Shown: in pieces, positions 8,383-17,914 of the stretch
Layout of the letters: the number at the start of each line of letters is the position of its first letter
Numbering within the stretch: the first letter of the stretch is position 1
Source: Mesorhizobium sp. B2-8-5
Lineage (GTDB): Bacteria > Pseudomonadota > Alphaproteobacteria > Rhizobiales > Rhizobiaceae
Assembly: GCF_006440675.2 (NCBI RefSeq)
Contig: NZ_CP083951.1
Span: forward strand, 6,295,501 to 6,359,500
DNA length: 64,000 nucleotides
Direction: 5' to 3'
Notes under the pieces: generated by a model
Seen by the model: the letters and a program-made list of their open reading frames with translations, nothing else
The model's database searches: none
Told to the model about the DNA's origin: nothing
Position numbers and translations under genes: made by a program

Positions 8383-9405
8383 CTAATTCGCGGACGCATT
8401 GTCGCGCGGATCGGCGTCGGACGAGGCCTCGCGGCGGAACAAGGCCGGGCTCTTGCCGGTCCATTTGTGGAACGCGCGGTGGAATGCGCTCGGCTCGGAA
8501 AAGCCGATATCGGCGGCGAGATCGGCGACGCTGCGGCTGCCGTTGAGCAGGGCCTCCATCGCCAGGGCCCTGCGCATCTCGTCCTTGATCGAGCGATAGT
8601 TCTGGCCCTCGGACTGAAGCCTGCGACGCAAGGTCGGCGCCTGCATGCGCATGCCGGCGGCAAGCCGCTCGAAGCTCGGCCACGCCGCCGGCGCAGTGGC
8701 GTGCAGGCGTCCGCGTATGGCCGCCGAGAGCCCCTCGTCATGACGGTAGCGCACCAGAATGTTGGCCGGCGCCCTGCGCAGGAATTCGCGCAGCGCGCAG
8801 GCGTCGCGGATGACCGGCAGCTTCAGGAATTCGGCGTCGAAGACGAGGCGGCTTTCGGGCTGGTCGAAGCGCACCGGCGCGCCGAAGAACAGCCGGTAGT
8901 CGCTCCCCGTCGGCGGGATATCGCATTTGAAATCCACCCAGCGGATCGGGAGACGCCGGCCCACCAACCAGCAGTTCACGCCGTGGACGATGATCCAGAA
9001 GGTGCGATAGGCGAAGGCCGAGCGCAGCGGCCCGGAATCGCTCAGTCTGATTTCGGCGAGCCCGTTGCCGACGGTCAGCTCGCCATGCGGATCGTCGAGC
9101 ACGGCGCGCAAGAAGCGCAGGCCCCTGCGCAAGGCATGCTCGAGCGTCTCGGTGGTGAGCAGCGCCTGGCAAAGCAACGCGAAACTGCCGGCCCGCATCG
9201 GCCGGGCGCCTTCGCCGAAGAACTCGTCATCCATCTCCTGCGCGACGGCATGCCAGAGCGCGCCATATTGTTCGGCCGAGATCGGCTCGGAAATCACCGG
9301 CGGCAACCCGACGCGAGCCAGCAGAGGCTCCACCTCGACATTGTGGCGGCGAAGGCATTCGAGCGTGTCGTCCATGAAACAGGGGGCGATCATCCGGCGC
9401 TGCAT
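8383..9405 (-). CDS. AraC-family transcriptional regulator
   Basis: A 340-aa regulator with an N-terminal arabinose-binding-like sensor region (MDDTLECLRRHNVEVEPLL onward) and a C-terminal AraC double helix-turn-helix (RRRLQSEGQNYRSIKDEMRR, then DLAADIGFSEPSAFHRAFHK). The ATG at 9405 has GGAG 9 nt upstream; in-frame ATGs at 9393 and 9375 are alternatives. It follows the acyl-CoA ligase by 41 nt on the same strand, so it may be the last gene of the mutase operon and a local activator. Confidence 0.85.
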   Translation of the reverse strand: MQRRMIAPCFMDDTLECLRRHNVEVEPLLARVGLPPVISEPISAEQYGALWHAVAQEMDDEFFGEGARPMRAGSFALLCQALLTTETLEHALRRGLRFLRAVLDDPHGELTVGNGLAEIRLSDSGPLRSAFAYRTFWIIVHGVNCWLVGRRLPIRWVDFKCDIPPTGSDYRLFFGAPVRFDQPESRLVFDAEFLKLPVIRDACALREFLRRAPANILVRYRHDEGLSAAIRGRLHATAPAAWPSFERLAAGMRMQAPTLRRRLQSEGQNYRSIKDEMRRALAMEALLNGSRSVADLAADIGFSEPSAFHRAFHKWTGKSPALFRREASSDADPRDNASAN

Positions 9406-9446
9406 CGCGTAGGGCTCCGTCCTCCTTCTGCCTGCGTTCGACCTGG

Positions 9447-11075
9447 CTAGCGCTCGCCCCGATCGAATGTGGCGGCGCCGACACCCTGTTGGCGCAGCGC
9501 GGTCCTGGCGATCTTTTCCGTCGGCGTTCGCGGAAGTGGCGTGTCGGTGATCTCGATATAACGCGGCACCATGTGGCGCGGCGCCATCGCCCTGAAATGC
9601 GCCAGCAGTTCGGCCGCCCCCAGCGTGGAGCCAGGCCGCCGCTGGGCAACGACCATGATGTCTTCCTCGGTGAACTCTGACGGGATCCCGAACGCGGCGC
9701 TTTCGACGATGTCGGGGTGCTTTTCGGCGACGGTCTCGACCTCGTAGGCGGAGATGTTCTCGCCGCGCCGCCTGATCGCCTCGTTCAGCCGGTGCTTGAA
9801 ATAGAGCCAGCCATCCTCGTCCAGGCAACCGGCGTCGCCGGAGTGATACCAGAGGTTCCGGAGCGTCTGCACCGTCTTGGCGTCCGCCCGGTAGTAGCCG
9901 GAAAACATGCTCCAGTTCTTGCGCGGGCGCGATACGATCTCGCCGACGGACCCATGCGGCAGGGGCCGGTCCCGCTCATCGACGATCGCCACCTCCCAAT
10001 CGGGATGCGGGCGGCCGCAGGAACCCGCTTTCGTATCCCCCACCGCGTCGAGGGTGACGAAACCTGTCTCCGTCTGCCCATAGCCGGTGACGAGCCGCAT
10101 GCCGAAGCGCCGCTCGAACGCTTCCTTGTCCGGCACCATGGGAATGCACTGGCATATGCGCACCGGGTTGGCGCCGTCGCCATCGGACGGCGGCTGGCGC
10201 GACAGGATGACCGCCATGGCGCCGAGCAGGTTCGTCGCCGAGGCGCCGCCTTCGCGTACCTGGTCCCAGAACCGCGATGCGCTGAAGCCGTCGACCAATG
10301 TCGTGCGGGTGCCGTAGATCAACGGCAGGTAGACGCCGAACATCTGCGCGTCGGTGTGGAACAGAGGCAATGCCGAGAAATAGCTGTCGGCGGTCGTGTA
10401 GCCGAGATTGAGAGCCATGGCCGCGGCCCAGGAATAGCAGTGATGATGGGACATCAATGCGCCCTTGGCCGGACCGGTGGTGCCTGAGGTGTAGAGGATC
10501 GCCATCGGGTCGGAATAATGGATGTCGGCGAGGTCGAAATCCGGCTGCCCGGCCATGCATTCCTCGAAGCCGACGATGCGGCCGATCCGGATGCCGGCCG
10601 CCCGGGCTTCGCTCGGATCGACGCCGACCAGGATGAGGGTGCGCAGGTCCGGCAGGCGGTCCTGGACCCTGGCGAGCTCGTCAAGCGCGTTGGCCTCGGC
10701 GACCAGGACTTCGGCGCCGCAATTGTTCAGGTTGTGGCAAAGCAAGTCGCCTTTCAGGCCCGGATTGCTGGGCACCTCTATGGCGCCCAGGCTCGATACC
10801 GCGAACCACGTCGCGACCAGCTCGAAACAATTGGGCAACAGCATCGCCACACGATCGGACTTGCCGATGCCAAGGGCGCGAAGACCTCGCGCCAGCCGCC
10901 CTGAAGCGACCTGCATCTCCTCGAAGCCGGCGGAGCGTCCGCAAATGTCGATGAACGGGCTGTCGCCCAGGCGCTCGGCCTGCATGCGCAGGATCTTGGG
11001 CAGCACCCGGTTCTCCAGATCGTCGTCATGCTGGCCGGGGATGTAGAAAGAAGGGGCGCGTTCGAGCATGGTCAT
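9447..11075 (-). CDS. AMP-forming acyl-CoA ligase (CaiC-like)
   Basis: A 542-aa acyl-adenylating enzyme expected to form an acyl-CoA from a free acid, ATP and CoA. The adenylate motif YTSGTTGPAKG is at 195-205, GYGQTE follows in the middle, YHSGDAGCLDEDGWLYF leads to the C-terminal domain, and the catalytic Lys sits in LPRTPTEKIAR near residue 526. Overall it resembles carnitine/crotonobetaine-CoA ligases. It is 3 nt downstream of an enoyl-CoA hydratase and in line with a B12 mutase. It probably activates the mutase substrate, for example a 2-hydroxyisobutyrate-like acid. The substrate is inferred, not shown. Confidence 0.88.
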   Translation of the reverse strand: MTMLERAPSFYIPGQHDDDLENRVLPKILRMQAERLGDSPFIDICGRSAGFEEMQVASGRLARGLRALGIGKSDRVAMLLPNCFELVATWFAVSSLGAIEVPSNPGLKGDLLCHNLNNCGAEVLVAEANALDELARVQDRLPDLRTLILVGVDPSEARAAGIRIGRIVGFEECMAGQPDFDLADIHYSDPMAILYTSGTTGPAKGALMSHHHCYSWAAAMALNLGYTTADSYFSALPLFHTDAQMFGVYLPLIYGTRTTLVDGFSASRFWDQVREGGASATNLLGAMAVILSRQPPSDGDGANPVRICQCIPMVPDKEAFERRFGMRLVTGYGQTETGFVTLDAVGDTKAGSCGRPHPDWEVAIVDERDRPLPHGSVGEIVSRPRKNWSMFSGYYRADAKTVQTLRNLWYHSGDAGCLDEDGWLYFKHRLNEAIRRRGENISAYEVETVAEKHPDIVESAAFGIPSEFTEEDIMVVAQRRPGSTLGAAELLAHFRAMAPRHMVPRYIEITDTPLPRTPTEKIARTALRQQGVGAATFDRGER

Positions 11076-11078
11076 GGA

Positions 11079-11840
11079 TCAAAAATTCTTTGCCCGCGCC
11101 TGCGCATCGGGGGAAAGGAAACCGCTCACCGTGGCCCTGGTCTCGAGCGCCATCGCATCGGCCAGGGAAGAGTGGAAGCCGTTGTTGATGGCATGCTTGA
11201 TGTCCGCCACCGCGCTTTCCGGACGCTCCGCTATCGCCAAAGCGAGTTTTTCCGCCTCGTCCAGCAATTGCGCCTCGGGAAAAAGCTTCCACGCGATGCC
11301 CACCTCCAGCGCTTTCCTGGCATCGTGCTTCTCGCCCAGGATCATCAGTTCCTTGGCGACCTGCGGCCCGGTCTGCTTGGTCAACAGGGCGGTGACGCCA
11401 CCGGTGACGAACAGCCCGTAGCTGACTTCGGGGAAGAACCAGCGCGCATTGTCGGCGAACAGCGTGAAGTCGCAATTCACCGCCCATTCGAGCGCACCGC
11501 CGACGCACCAGCCATGCACCGCGGCGATCACGATCTTGCGCGACTGCATGATCTGCAAAGTGATGTTCTGGATGGCGTCCACCCAGGCCTGTGTCGTGGC
11601 CTCGGAAGTGGTCTGGGAGTCGAGATCCTTGAGGTCGTCGCCGGAGCAGAAGGCGCGTCCTTCGCCGTGCAGGATGACGGCACGGATCGACGGGTCCGCT
11701 TCGGCTCGCGCCAGCGCCTCGGACAGGTCGTCGACGAGTTGCCTGTTCATGGCGTTGAGCCGTTCGGGACGGTTGAGCTTGACCCAGGCGATTGCGCCGT
11801 CGTGCCTGGAAATGACTGCGCCCATCTTGGCATCGCCCAT
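11079..11840 (-). CDS. Enoyl-CoA hydratase/isomerase family protein
   Basis: A 253-aa crotonase-fold enzyme. The oxyanion-hole segments are RAFCSGDDL near residue 65 and WCVGGALEWAVNCDF near 110; FPEVSYGLFVTGG follows near 135. The start has a strong GAGGAG upstream. It lies 13 nt after the mutase gene and 3 nt before the ligase. If the mutase product is 3-hydroxybutyryl-CoA, this enzyme could interconvert it with crotonyl-CoA. The exact reaction of crotonase homologues cannot be read from sequence. Confidence 0.85.
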   Translation of the reverse strand: MGDAKMGAVISRHDGAIAWVKLNRPERLNAMNRQLVDDLSEALARAEADPSIRAVILHGEGRAFCSGDDLKDLDSQTTSEATTQAWVDAIQNITLQIMQSRKIVIAAVHGWCVGGALEWAVNCDFTLFADNARWFFPEVSYGLFVTGGVTALLTKQTGPQVAKELMILGEKHDARKALEVGIAWKLFPEAQLLDEAEKLALAIAERPESAVADIKHAINNGFHSSLADAMALETRATVSGFLSPDAQARAKNF

Positions 11841-11853
11841 CTTGGCGTCCTCC

Positions 11854-13545
11854 TCAAACGATCATCGGTTCGGCGTAAGCGCCCCAGACCTCGCGCAGCG
11901 CGGCGCAGATCTCGCCAAGCGTCGCCTTCGCCTTCACGGCCTCGATGGTCTTCGGCAAAAGATTGACGTCGTCGGATCTCGCCTGCTCGGCGAGTTCCTT
12001 CAGCAGTTGCCGGACACGGGCGTTGTCACGGTCCGCCCGCGCCGCTTGGAGGCGGTCGATCTGCAACTGCGTGCACTCTTCGTCATAAGGATGGATGTGC
12101 ACTTCGGCCGATCGGCTGGTCTCGTCGACGTACCGGTTGACGCCGACCGAGATCTTTTCGCCGGCATCGATCTTCTGGAACGTGGCGTAAGCCGAGTCCG
12201 CGAGCTTCTGCTGGAACCAGCCTTCCTCGACCAGTTTCACGGCGCCGCCGCGCTCGTCGACTTCGTCCAGCAGCTTCCAGATTTCTGTCTCCATGTCGCG
12301 GGTGAGGCGCTCGATGAAATAGGAGCCGCCGAGAGGATCGATCACTGAGGTCACGTTGATCTCGTCGCGGATGATCTGCTGGGTGCGGATGGCCAGCTTC
12401 ATGGCCTCTTCGGTCGGGATGGCGAAGGCCTCGTCGAGGCCGTTGGTATGCATGCTCTGGCAGCCGCCCAGCACGGCGCCGAGCGCCTGGATGGCCGTGC
12501 GCATGAGATTGTTATGGTGCTCGACCTTGGTCAGGCTCATCGCCGCGGTCTGCACATGCACCCGCAGCCGCATGGACTCCGGCTTCCTGGCCTTGAAGCG
12601 TTGCGCCATGATCTTGGCGTAGACCCGCCTTGCCGCCCTGAACTTGCAGATCTGCTCGAAGAAGTCCTGGTGGCTGATGAAGAAGAAGGACAACCGGGGC
12701 GCGAAGTCGTCGATGTCCATGCCGGCGCCGGTGACCTCCTCGCAATAGGCGATGGTGAAAGCCATGATAAAGGCGATCTCCTGCAGCGCGTTGCCGCCGA
12801 CATCCGAGAGATGATAGCCGCTGAGGCTGATGGGATTGATCTTCGGCGTCGCCCTGGCGCTGTACATGATCAAGTCGCGCAGCAGCCTCACCGCGGGACG
12901 CACCGGATAGATCCACTCCTTCTGCGCCACATACTCCTTCAGCGGGTCCGCCTGCAGCGTGCCCGCCAGCTTATGGAGGTCACAGCCGCGCCGTTCAGCG
13001 ACGGCGACATACATGGCGTAGACCACCCAGGCCGACGGATTGATGGTGAGCGAGACCGAGATCTTTTCGAGGTCTATTCCGTCGAACAGCCGATCGACAT
13101 CGTCGACGGTGTCGATGGCGACGCCGACGCGCCCGACTTCGCCGAAGGCCCTCGGATCGTCCGAGTCCAGGCCGAGCAGCGTCGGCAGGTCGAAATCGGT
13201 GGAGAGCCCGGTCTGACCGGTCTGGATCATGTATTTGTAGCGCTGGTTGGTGGCCTCGGGATTGCCGAAGCCGGCGACCTGCCGGATGGTCCAAGGCCGG
13301 CCGCGATACATCGTCGGATAGGCTCCGCGGGTGAAGGGATAGGCGCCGGGAAAACCCAACTCGTCGGCGGGAATGTCGGCGATGTCGGCGGCTGTGTAGA
13401 CGCGCTTCAGCGGAATGCCGCATTCGGTCGCGTAGGCCGGCTTTTCCTCGGGCCTGCCGCCGAGCGCGGCGGCGAGTTCCTTTTCCTCCCACGCGGCCTG
13501 CTTTTCGCGGATGTCCTCGATCGCGGTTTGCGAGAACAGGTTCAT
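11854..13545 (-). CDS. hcmA: Coenzyme B12-dependent acyl-CoA mutase, large subunit (2-hydroxyisobutyryl-CoA mutase-like)
   Basis: A 563-aa substrate-binding subunit of a methylmalonyl-CoA-mutase-family enzyme that lacks its own B12 domain. It aligns from end to end with the TIM-barrel subunits of isobutyryl-CoA and 2-hydroxyisobutyryl-CoA mutases: RGAYPTMYRGRPWTIRQ, GQTGLSTDFDLPTLLG, SGYHLSDVGGNALQE, HTNGLDEAFAIPTEEA. Two pocket positions matter. Residue 90 is Val (RQVAGFG), where methylmalonyl-CoA mutase has Tyr, isobutyryl-CoA mutase Phe and HcmA Ile. Residue 117 is Asp (STDFD), as in HcmA, where the other mutases usually have Ala. The numbering coincides with HcmA as I remember it. The small subunit, the GTPase and a ligase are adjacent. 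The symbol is a homology call, and a related tertiary substrate is possible. Confidence 0.85.
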   Translation of the reverse strand: MNLFSQTAIEDIREKQAAWEEKELAAALGGRPEEKPAYATECGIPLKRVYTAADIADIPADELGFPGAYPFTRGAYPTMYRGRPWTIRQVAGFGNPEATNQRYKYMIQTGQTGLSTDFDLPTLLGLDSDDPRAFGEVGRVGVAIDTVDDVDRLFDGIDLEKISVSLTINPSAWVVYAMYVAVAERRGCDLHKLAGTLQADPLKEYVAQKEWIYPVRPAVRLLRDLIMYSARATPKINPISLSGYHLSDVGGNALQEIAFIMAFTIAYCEEVTGAGMDIDDFAPRLSFFFISHQDFFEQICKFRAARRVYAKIMAQRFKARKPESMRLRVHVQTAAMSLTKVEHHNNLMRTAIQALGAVLGGCQSMHTNGLDEAFAIPTEEAMKLAIRTQQIIRDEINVTSVIDPLGGSYFIERLTRDMETEIWKLLDEVDERGGAVKLVEEGWFQQKLADSAYATFQKIDAGEKISVGVNRYVDETSRSAEVHIHPYDEECTQLQIDRLQAARADRDNARVRQLLKELAEQARSDDVNLLPKTIEAVKAKATLGEICAALREVWGAYAEPMIV

Positions 13546-14543
13546 GTCGCTTGCCCCTCGTTCGTCCAGCCGAGCAGAAGGCGGGCCGCGCCGGCGGGGT
13601 CCATGTCCCTGTTCACGACGGCCTGGATGTGCTCTCCGACCTCGCCGGCCCGCTCATCGAACTTGCGCTGGAAAAGATATTTGGCCGCGCCGAGAATCCG
13701 CGTCCGGCAAATGCCCCGCTGCCGCTCGGCCAGCTCGCCGCTGTCGCGCAGATGCGACCAGTGCCTGGAGATGGCGTCCTTCAGCTCGCCGATCCGCTCG
13801 CCCGAGACCGCGCTGACCGGCAGGACCGGCGGCGTCCATTTCGACCCCGTCCGTTCGGTACCGAGGGTCATCATGCCGCGCAGGGCCGAAACGGTCGCCG
13901 CCGCTTCCGGCTTGTCGGCCTTGCTGACGACATGGATATCCGCGATTTCGAGAACGCCGGCCTTGATCGCCTGTATGTCGTCGCCAAGGCCAGGCGCCGA
14001 AAGAACGACGATGCTGTGCGCCGCCGTCACGACTTCCACCTCGTCCTGGCCGACGCCGACGGTCTCGATGATGATGGGCGAGTAGCCGGCGGCGTCGAGG
14101 ACATCGACTGCCTGCAGCGTCGAACGGGCAAGGCCGCCCAGATGGCCGCGCGTCGCCATGCTGCGGACGAAGGCCTGCGAGGACGAGGCCGCCTCGCTCA
14201 TGCGCACCCTGTCACCGAGGATCGCGCCGCCGGAGAACGGGCTGCTCGGATCGACGGCGACGACGCCGACCTTGCGCCCCTCCGACGCGAATGCCCGGAT
14301 AAGGGAAGACACAAGCGTGGATTTGCCGGCTCCCGGAACGCCGGTGATGCCGACGACATGCGCCTTGCCGGTATGCCTGTAGATCTCCGCCAGCGCGGGC
14401 GCTGCTTCCGGATAGCCGGCCTCGGCGCGCGTGATCATGCGGGCGATGGCCGCAACGTTGCCCGCGAGGATTTCGGGCACGAGCTCGATCGAGGGCTTGT
14501 ATGCCGCGCGCCTCACGGGTCTCGAGGGCGTGAAGACGGTCAT
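13542..14543 (-). CDS. meaB: MeaB/ArgK-type G3E GTPase, B12 mutase chaperone
   Basis: A 333-aa GTPase that loads and protects adenosylcobalamin on acyl-CoA mutases. Walker A is GVPGAGKST (68-76). DPSSPFSGGAILGDR and IIETVGVGQDEVEV are the family's magnesium/switch segments, and the guanine-specifying VSKAD follows. The ATG at 14543 overlaps the stop of the small mutase subunit (ATGA), and its own stop overlaps the large-subunit start. The chaperone is thus encoded between the two mutase subunits, which strongly suggests a dedicated partner. The symbol is by homology. Confidence 0.9.
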   Translation of the reverse strand: MTVFTPSRPVRRAAYKPSIELVPEILAGNVAAIARMITRAEAGYPEAAPALAEIYRHTGKAHVVGITGVPGAGKSTLVSSLIRAFASEGRKVGVVAVDPSSPFSGGAILGDRVRMSEAASSSQAFVRSMATRGHLGGLARSTLQAVDVLDAAGYSPIIIETVGVGQDEVEVVTAAHSIVVLSAPGLGDDIQAIKAGVLEIADIHVVSKADKPEAAATVSALRGMMTLGTERTGSKWTPPVLPVSAVSGERIGELKDAISRHWSHLRDSGELAERQRGICRTRILGAAKYLFQRKFDERAGEVGEHIQAVVNRDMDPAGAARLLLGWTNEGQAT

Positions 14544-15004
14544 ACCCGGCCACGAGCGGCGATCAGGTTCCTGATCGTCGTCACGATCAGTTCGGCCCGC
14601 GCCTCCTGCGGCACGATCGCGTCGACGCCGCTGTCCCACAAAGCGGCATAGTCCTGCTCGGGGATGACCCCGCCGGCGACGACGAAGATGTGATCGGCCT
14701 TCTGCTCGCGCAGGCAGCGCCCCAATTCACGAAAGAGCGGAACATGGGAACCGGAAAGGAGGCTGACGCCGATGACGTCCACGTCCTCCTGGACCGCAGC
14801 CGCCACGACCTCGTCCGGAGACTTGTAGAGGCCGGTGTAGACGACCTCCATGCCGGCATCGCGCAGGATCCGCGCGACCACCTTGGCGCCCCGGTCGTGC
14901 CCATCCAGCCCGAGCTTGGCGACAAGCACGCGGATGGTGCCGGTCATCGCGTCCCGGTCCGGCGCATCGCCCGGCGCCTGTTCGGTCATGTTCGCTTCGT
15001 TCAT
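14540..15004 (-). CDS. hcmB: B12-binding small subunit of acyl-CoA mutase
   Basis: A 154-aa Rossmann-like cobalamin-binding protein. DGHDRG (34-39) supplies the His36 ligand to cobalt in base-off/His-on binding. SLLSG (81-85) and GG (111-112) complete the B12 motif. It supplies the cofactor half of the mutase whose barrel subunit is encoded two genes downstream. A second in-frame ATG six codons in (MTEQ) is an alternative start. Length and layout match IcmB/HcmB-type subunits. Confidence 0.9.
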   Translation of the reverse strand: MNEANMTEQAPGDAPDRDAMTGTIRVLVAKLGLDGHDRGAKVVARILRDAGMEVVYTGLYKSPDEVVAAAVQEDVDVIGVSLLSGSHVPLFRELGRCLREQKADHIFVVAGGVIPEQDYAALWDSGVDAIVPQEARAELIVTTIRNLIAARGRV

Positions 15005-15017
15005 CGGTCGCTGCCCG

Positions 15018-16394
<1,377 letters not shown>

Positions 16395-16407
16395 CTACAG
16401 CAGTAAA

Positions 16408-16446
16408 ATTGATAGATGTCGGACTCTGATATCAATGGAATTGATA
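16408..16446. promoter_or_regulatory. Candidate LysR operator in the dgdA/lysR divergent region
   Basis: ATTGATA (16408-16414) and TATCAAT (16430-16436) form an inverted repeat with a 15-bp spacer. A third ATTGATA (16440-16446) runs into the likely lysR start. The layout suits a LysR-type tetramer controlling both divergent genes. It also argues that translation begins at 16446 and not at the ATG at 16416, which would place coding sequence across the operator. Confidence 0.45.
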
Positions 16447-17306
16447 TGCCCGCACCCCTCGATCTCAGATTGCTGTCGACCTTCGTCCGCGCGGCGCATT
16501 CGGGAACGCTCAGCGCCACCGCCGTGCAGGTCGGGCGCACGCAATCGGCGGTGACGATGCAGATACAGCGGCTCGAAGACGCGCTCGGCGGCCAGAGCTT
16601 ATTTCATCGAAGCGGCAGCGGCGTTCGCCTTACCGGCAGCGGCGAGCGCTTCCTTGCCTATGCCGAGCGCATCCTCAAAATCCACGATGAGGCGGTTTCG
16701 GCTTTCTCCGGCAAGGGCCTGCAGGGATCGATCATTTTCGGCAGCCCGGAAGACTATTTGAGCGCCTTCTTTCCCACGCTCTTGAGAAGCTTCGGGAGCC
16801 TTTATCCGGACATCGAGATCAAGGTCGTGTCGGCGCCGACTGTCGAACTGCACAATCTGCTGCATGCGCGCCAGGTCGATCTGGCGCTTGTCTCCATTCC
16901 GGACGCGAGCGCCTCCAGGGAGGTCGTGCGCACGGAAGCGATGGTCTGGGTCGGCAGCAAGCCGACATTGGAGCTGCACGAGTTCGGCGAGACCGTGCCG
17001 TTGGCGCTGCCGGCATCGAACGCGATGGACCACAAGGCTGCCTGCGATGCCATGTCCCGCGCCGGACTGCGCTACAAGATATCCTATGCCAGCAACAGCC
17101 TCACCGGCCTGATAGCGGTGGCGCGGTCCGGCCTTGCGATAAGCGTGATGACGCAGAGGGCCGTCCCGTCGGATCTCTTCATCCTCAACGCGCCGCTTCC
17201 GAGATTGTCCCGGCTCGGCGTTCTGATCGCCTTCGCCGAGACCACGAGGTCGCCGGCCGTCGAGGCGTTTGCCAGCCACATCCGGGGTGTCCTGCCGTCG
17301 CTGTAA
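16446..17306 (+). CDS. LysR-family transcriptional regulator, likely DgdR-like
   Basis: A 286-aa regulator with an N-terminal winged helix (LDLRLLSTFVRAAHSGTLSA, QSAVTMQIQRLEDALG) and a periplasmic-binding-like effector domain. I chose the ATG at 16446: it puts LDLRLL near the N-terminus as usual in LysR proteins, and GGA lies 6 nt upstream. The ATG at 16416 has no ribosome-binding site. Transcribed away from dgdA, it is the probable sensor of the amino acid substrate and regulator of the minus-strand operon. Confidence 0.85.
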   Translation: MPAPLDLRLLSTFVRAAHSGTLSATAVQVGRTQSAVTMQIQRLEDALGGQSLFHRSGSGVRLTGSGERFLAYAERILKIHDEAVSAFSGKGLQGSIIFGSPEDYLSAFFPTLLRSFGSLYPDIEIKVVSAPTVELHNLLHARQVDLALVSIPDASASREVVRTEAMVWVGSKPTLELHEFGETVPLALPASNAMDHKAACDAMSRAGLRYKISYASNSLTGLIAVARSGLAISVMTQRAVPSDLFILNAPLPRLSRLGVLIAFAETTRSPAVEAFASHIRGVLPSL

Positions 17307-17422
17307 TCGCCTTGCCCCCGCCAAAATGGGGCGAGCAATGCTCCAACCATCGATTGGCTCTCCCAGAGATAACCAATCCCCGCTAGATAGCGGCCGCATC
17401 GGACGAGTTATCGGGAGCAAAA

Positions 17423-17863
17423 ATGATCTTACTGACGAGAGCTGTGGTTCAGCCCTGGAATTGCGACATGATGGGCCACATGACGACGCGGTTCTACGTC
17501 GCCTTTTTCGACGACGCCATCAACATCCTGCTCGGCCAGGCGACCGGCTGGGCGCCGACGACGCCCGAATGGGCAGACAGGGGATGGGCGGACGTCCGGC
17601 ACGAGATCGACTTCGTCGGCGAAGTGCCATCGGGGGTCATCGTGGAAATCTACGGCACGGTCCGCACTATCGGCCGCACCTCCATCCAGACGGACTACGA
17701 GATGCGCAGGCTGCATGGCGGCGAGCTCGCGGCGAAGCTCACCGCCAAGACGGTCTTCTTCAATCTTGCGGAGCGGAAATCCACCCCGCTGACGGAGCCT
17801 ATGCTTGAACGCCTGAAATCCTGGATGCCGACCACTGCTGTGCCTGGTCGCAACGGCGCCTGA
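17423..17863 (+). CDS. Acyl-CoA thioesterase, 4HBT hotdog family
   Basis: A 146-aa hotdog-fold protein with the YbgC/FadM-type N-terminal pattern (QPWNCDMMGHMTTRFYVAFF). The Asp before MMGHM is the likely catalytic residue. It follows the LysR gene by 116 nt on the same strand. It may hydrolyse a CoA intermediate of the neighbouring acyl-CoA pathway, but 4HBT thioesterases are broad and the link is positional. Confidence 0.75.
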   Translation: MILLTRAVVQPWNCDMMGHMTTRFYVAFFDDAINILLGQATGWAPTTPEWADRGWADVRHEIDFVGEVPSGVIVEIYGTVRTIGRTSIQTDYEMRRLHGGELAAKLTAKTVFFNLAERKSTPLTEPMLERLKSWMPTTAVPGRNGA

Positions 17864-17914
17864 CGCCGGCGGCGGCTCGACTGGCGGGGCGACCGCGCCG
17901 GCCTCCTTCCTGGA

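Noticed and set aside
11854..13545. Reading the mutase as methylmalonyl-CoA mutase for propionate use
   Set aside because: The B12 domain is a separate gene, Tyr is absent at position 90, and Asp117 matches the hydroxyisobutyryl type. No propionyl-CoA carboxylase or epimerase genes are nearby.
17314..17332. GCCCC/GGGGC hairpin after the lysR gene as a terminator
   Set aside because: The stem is only 5 bp with a 9-nt loop and no T-run follows.
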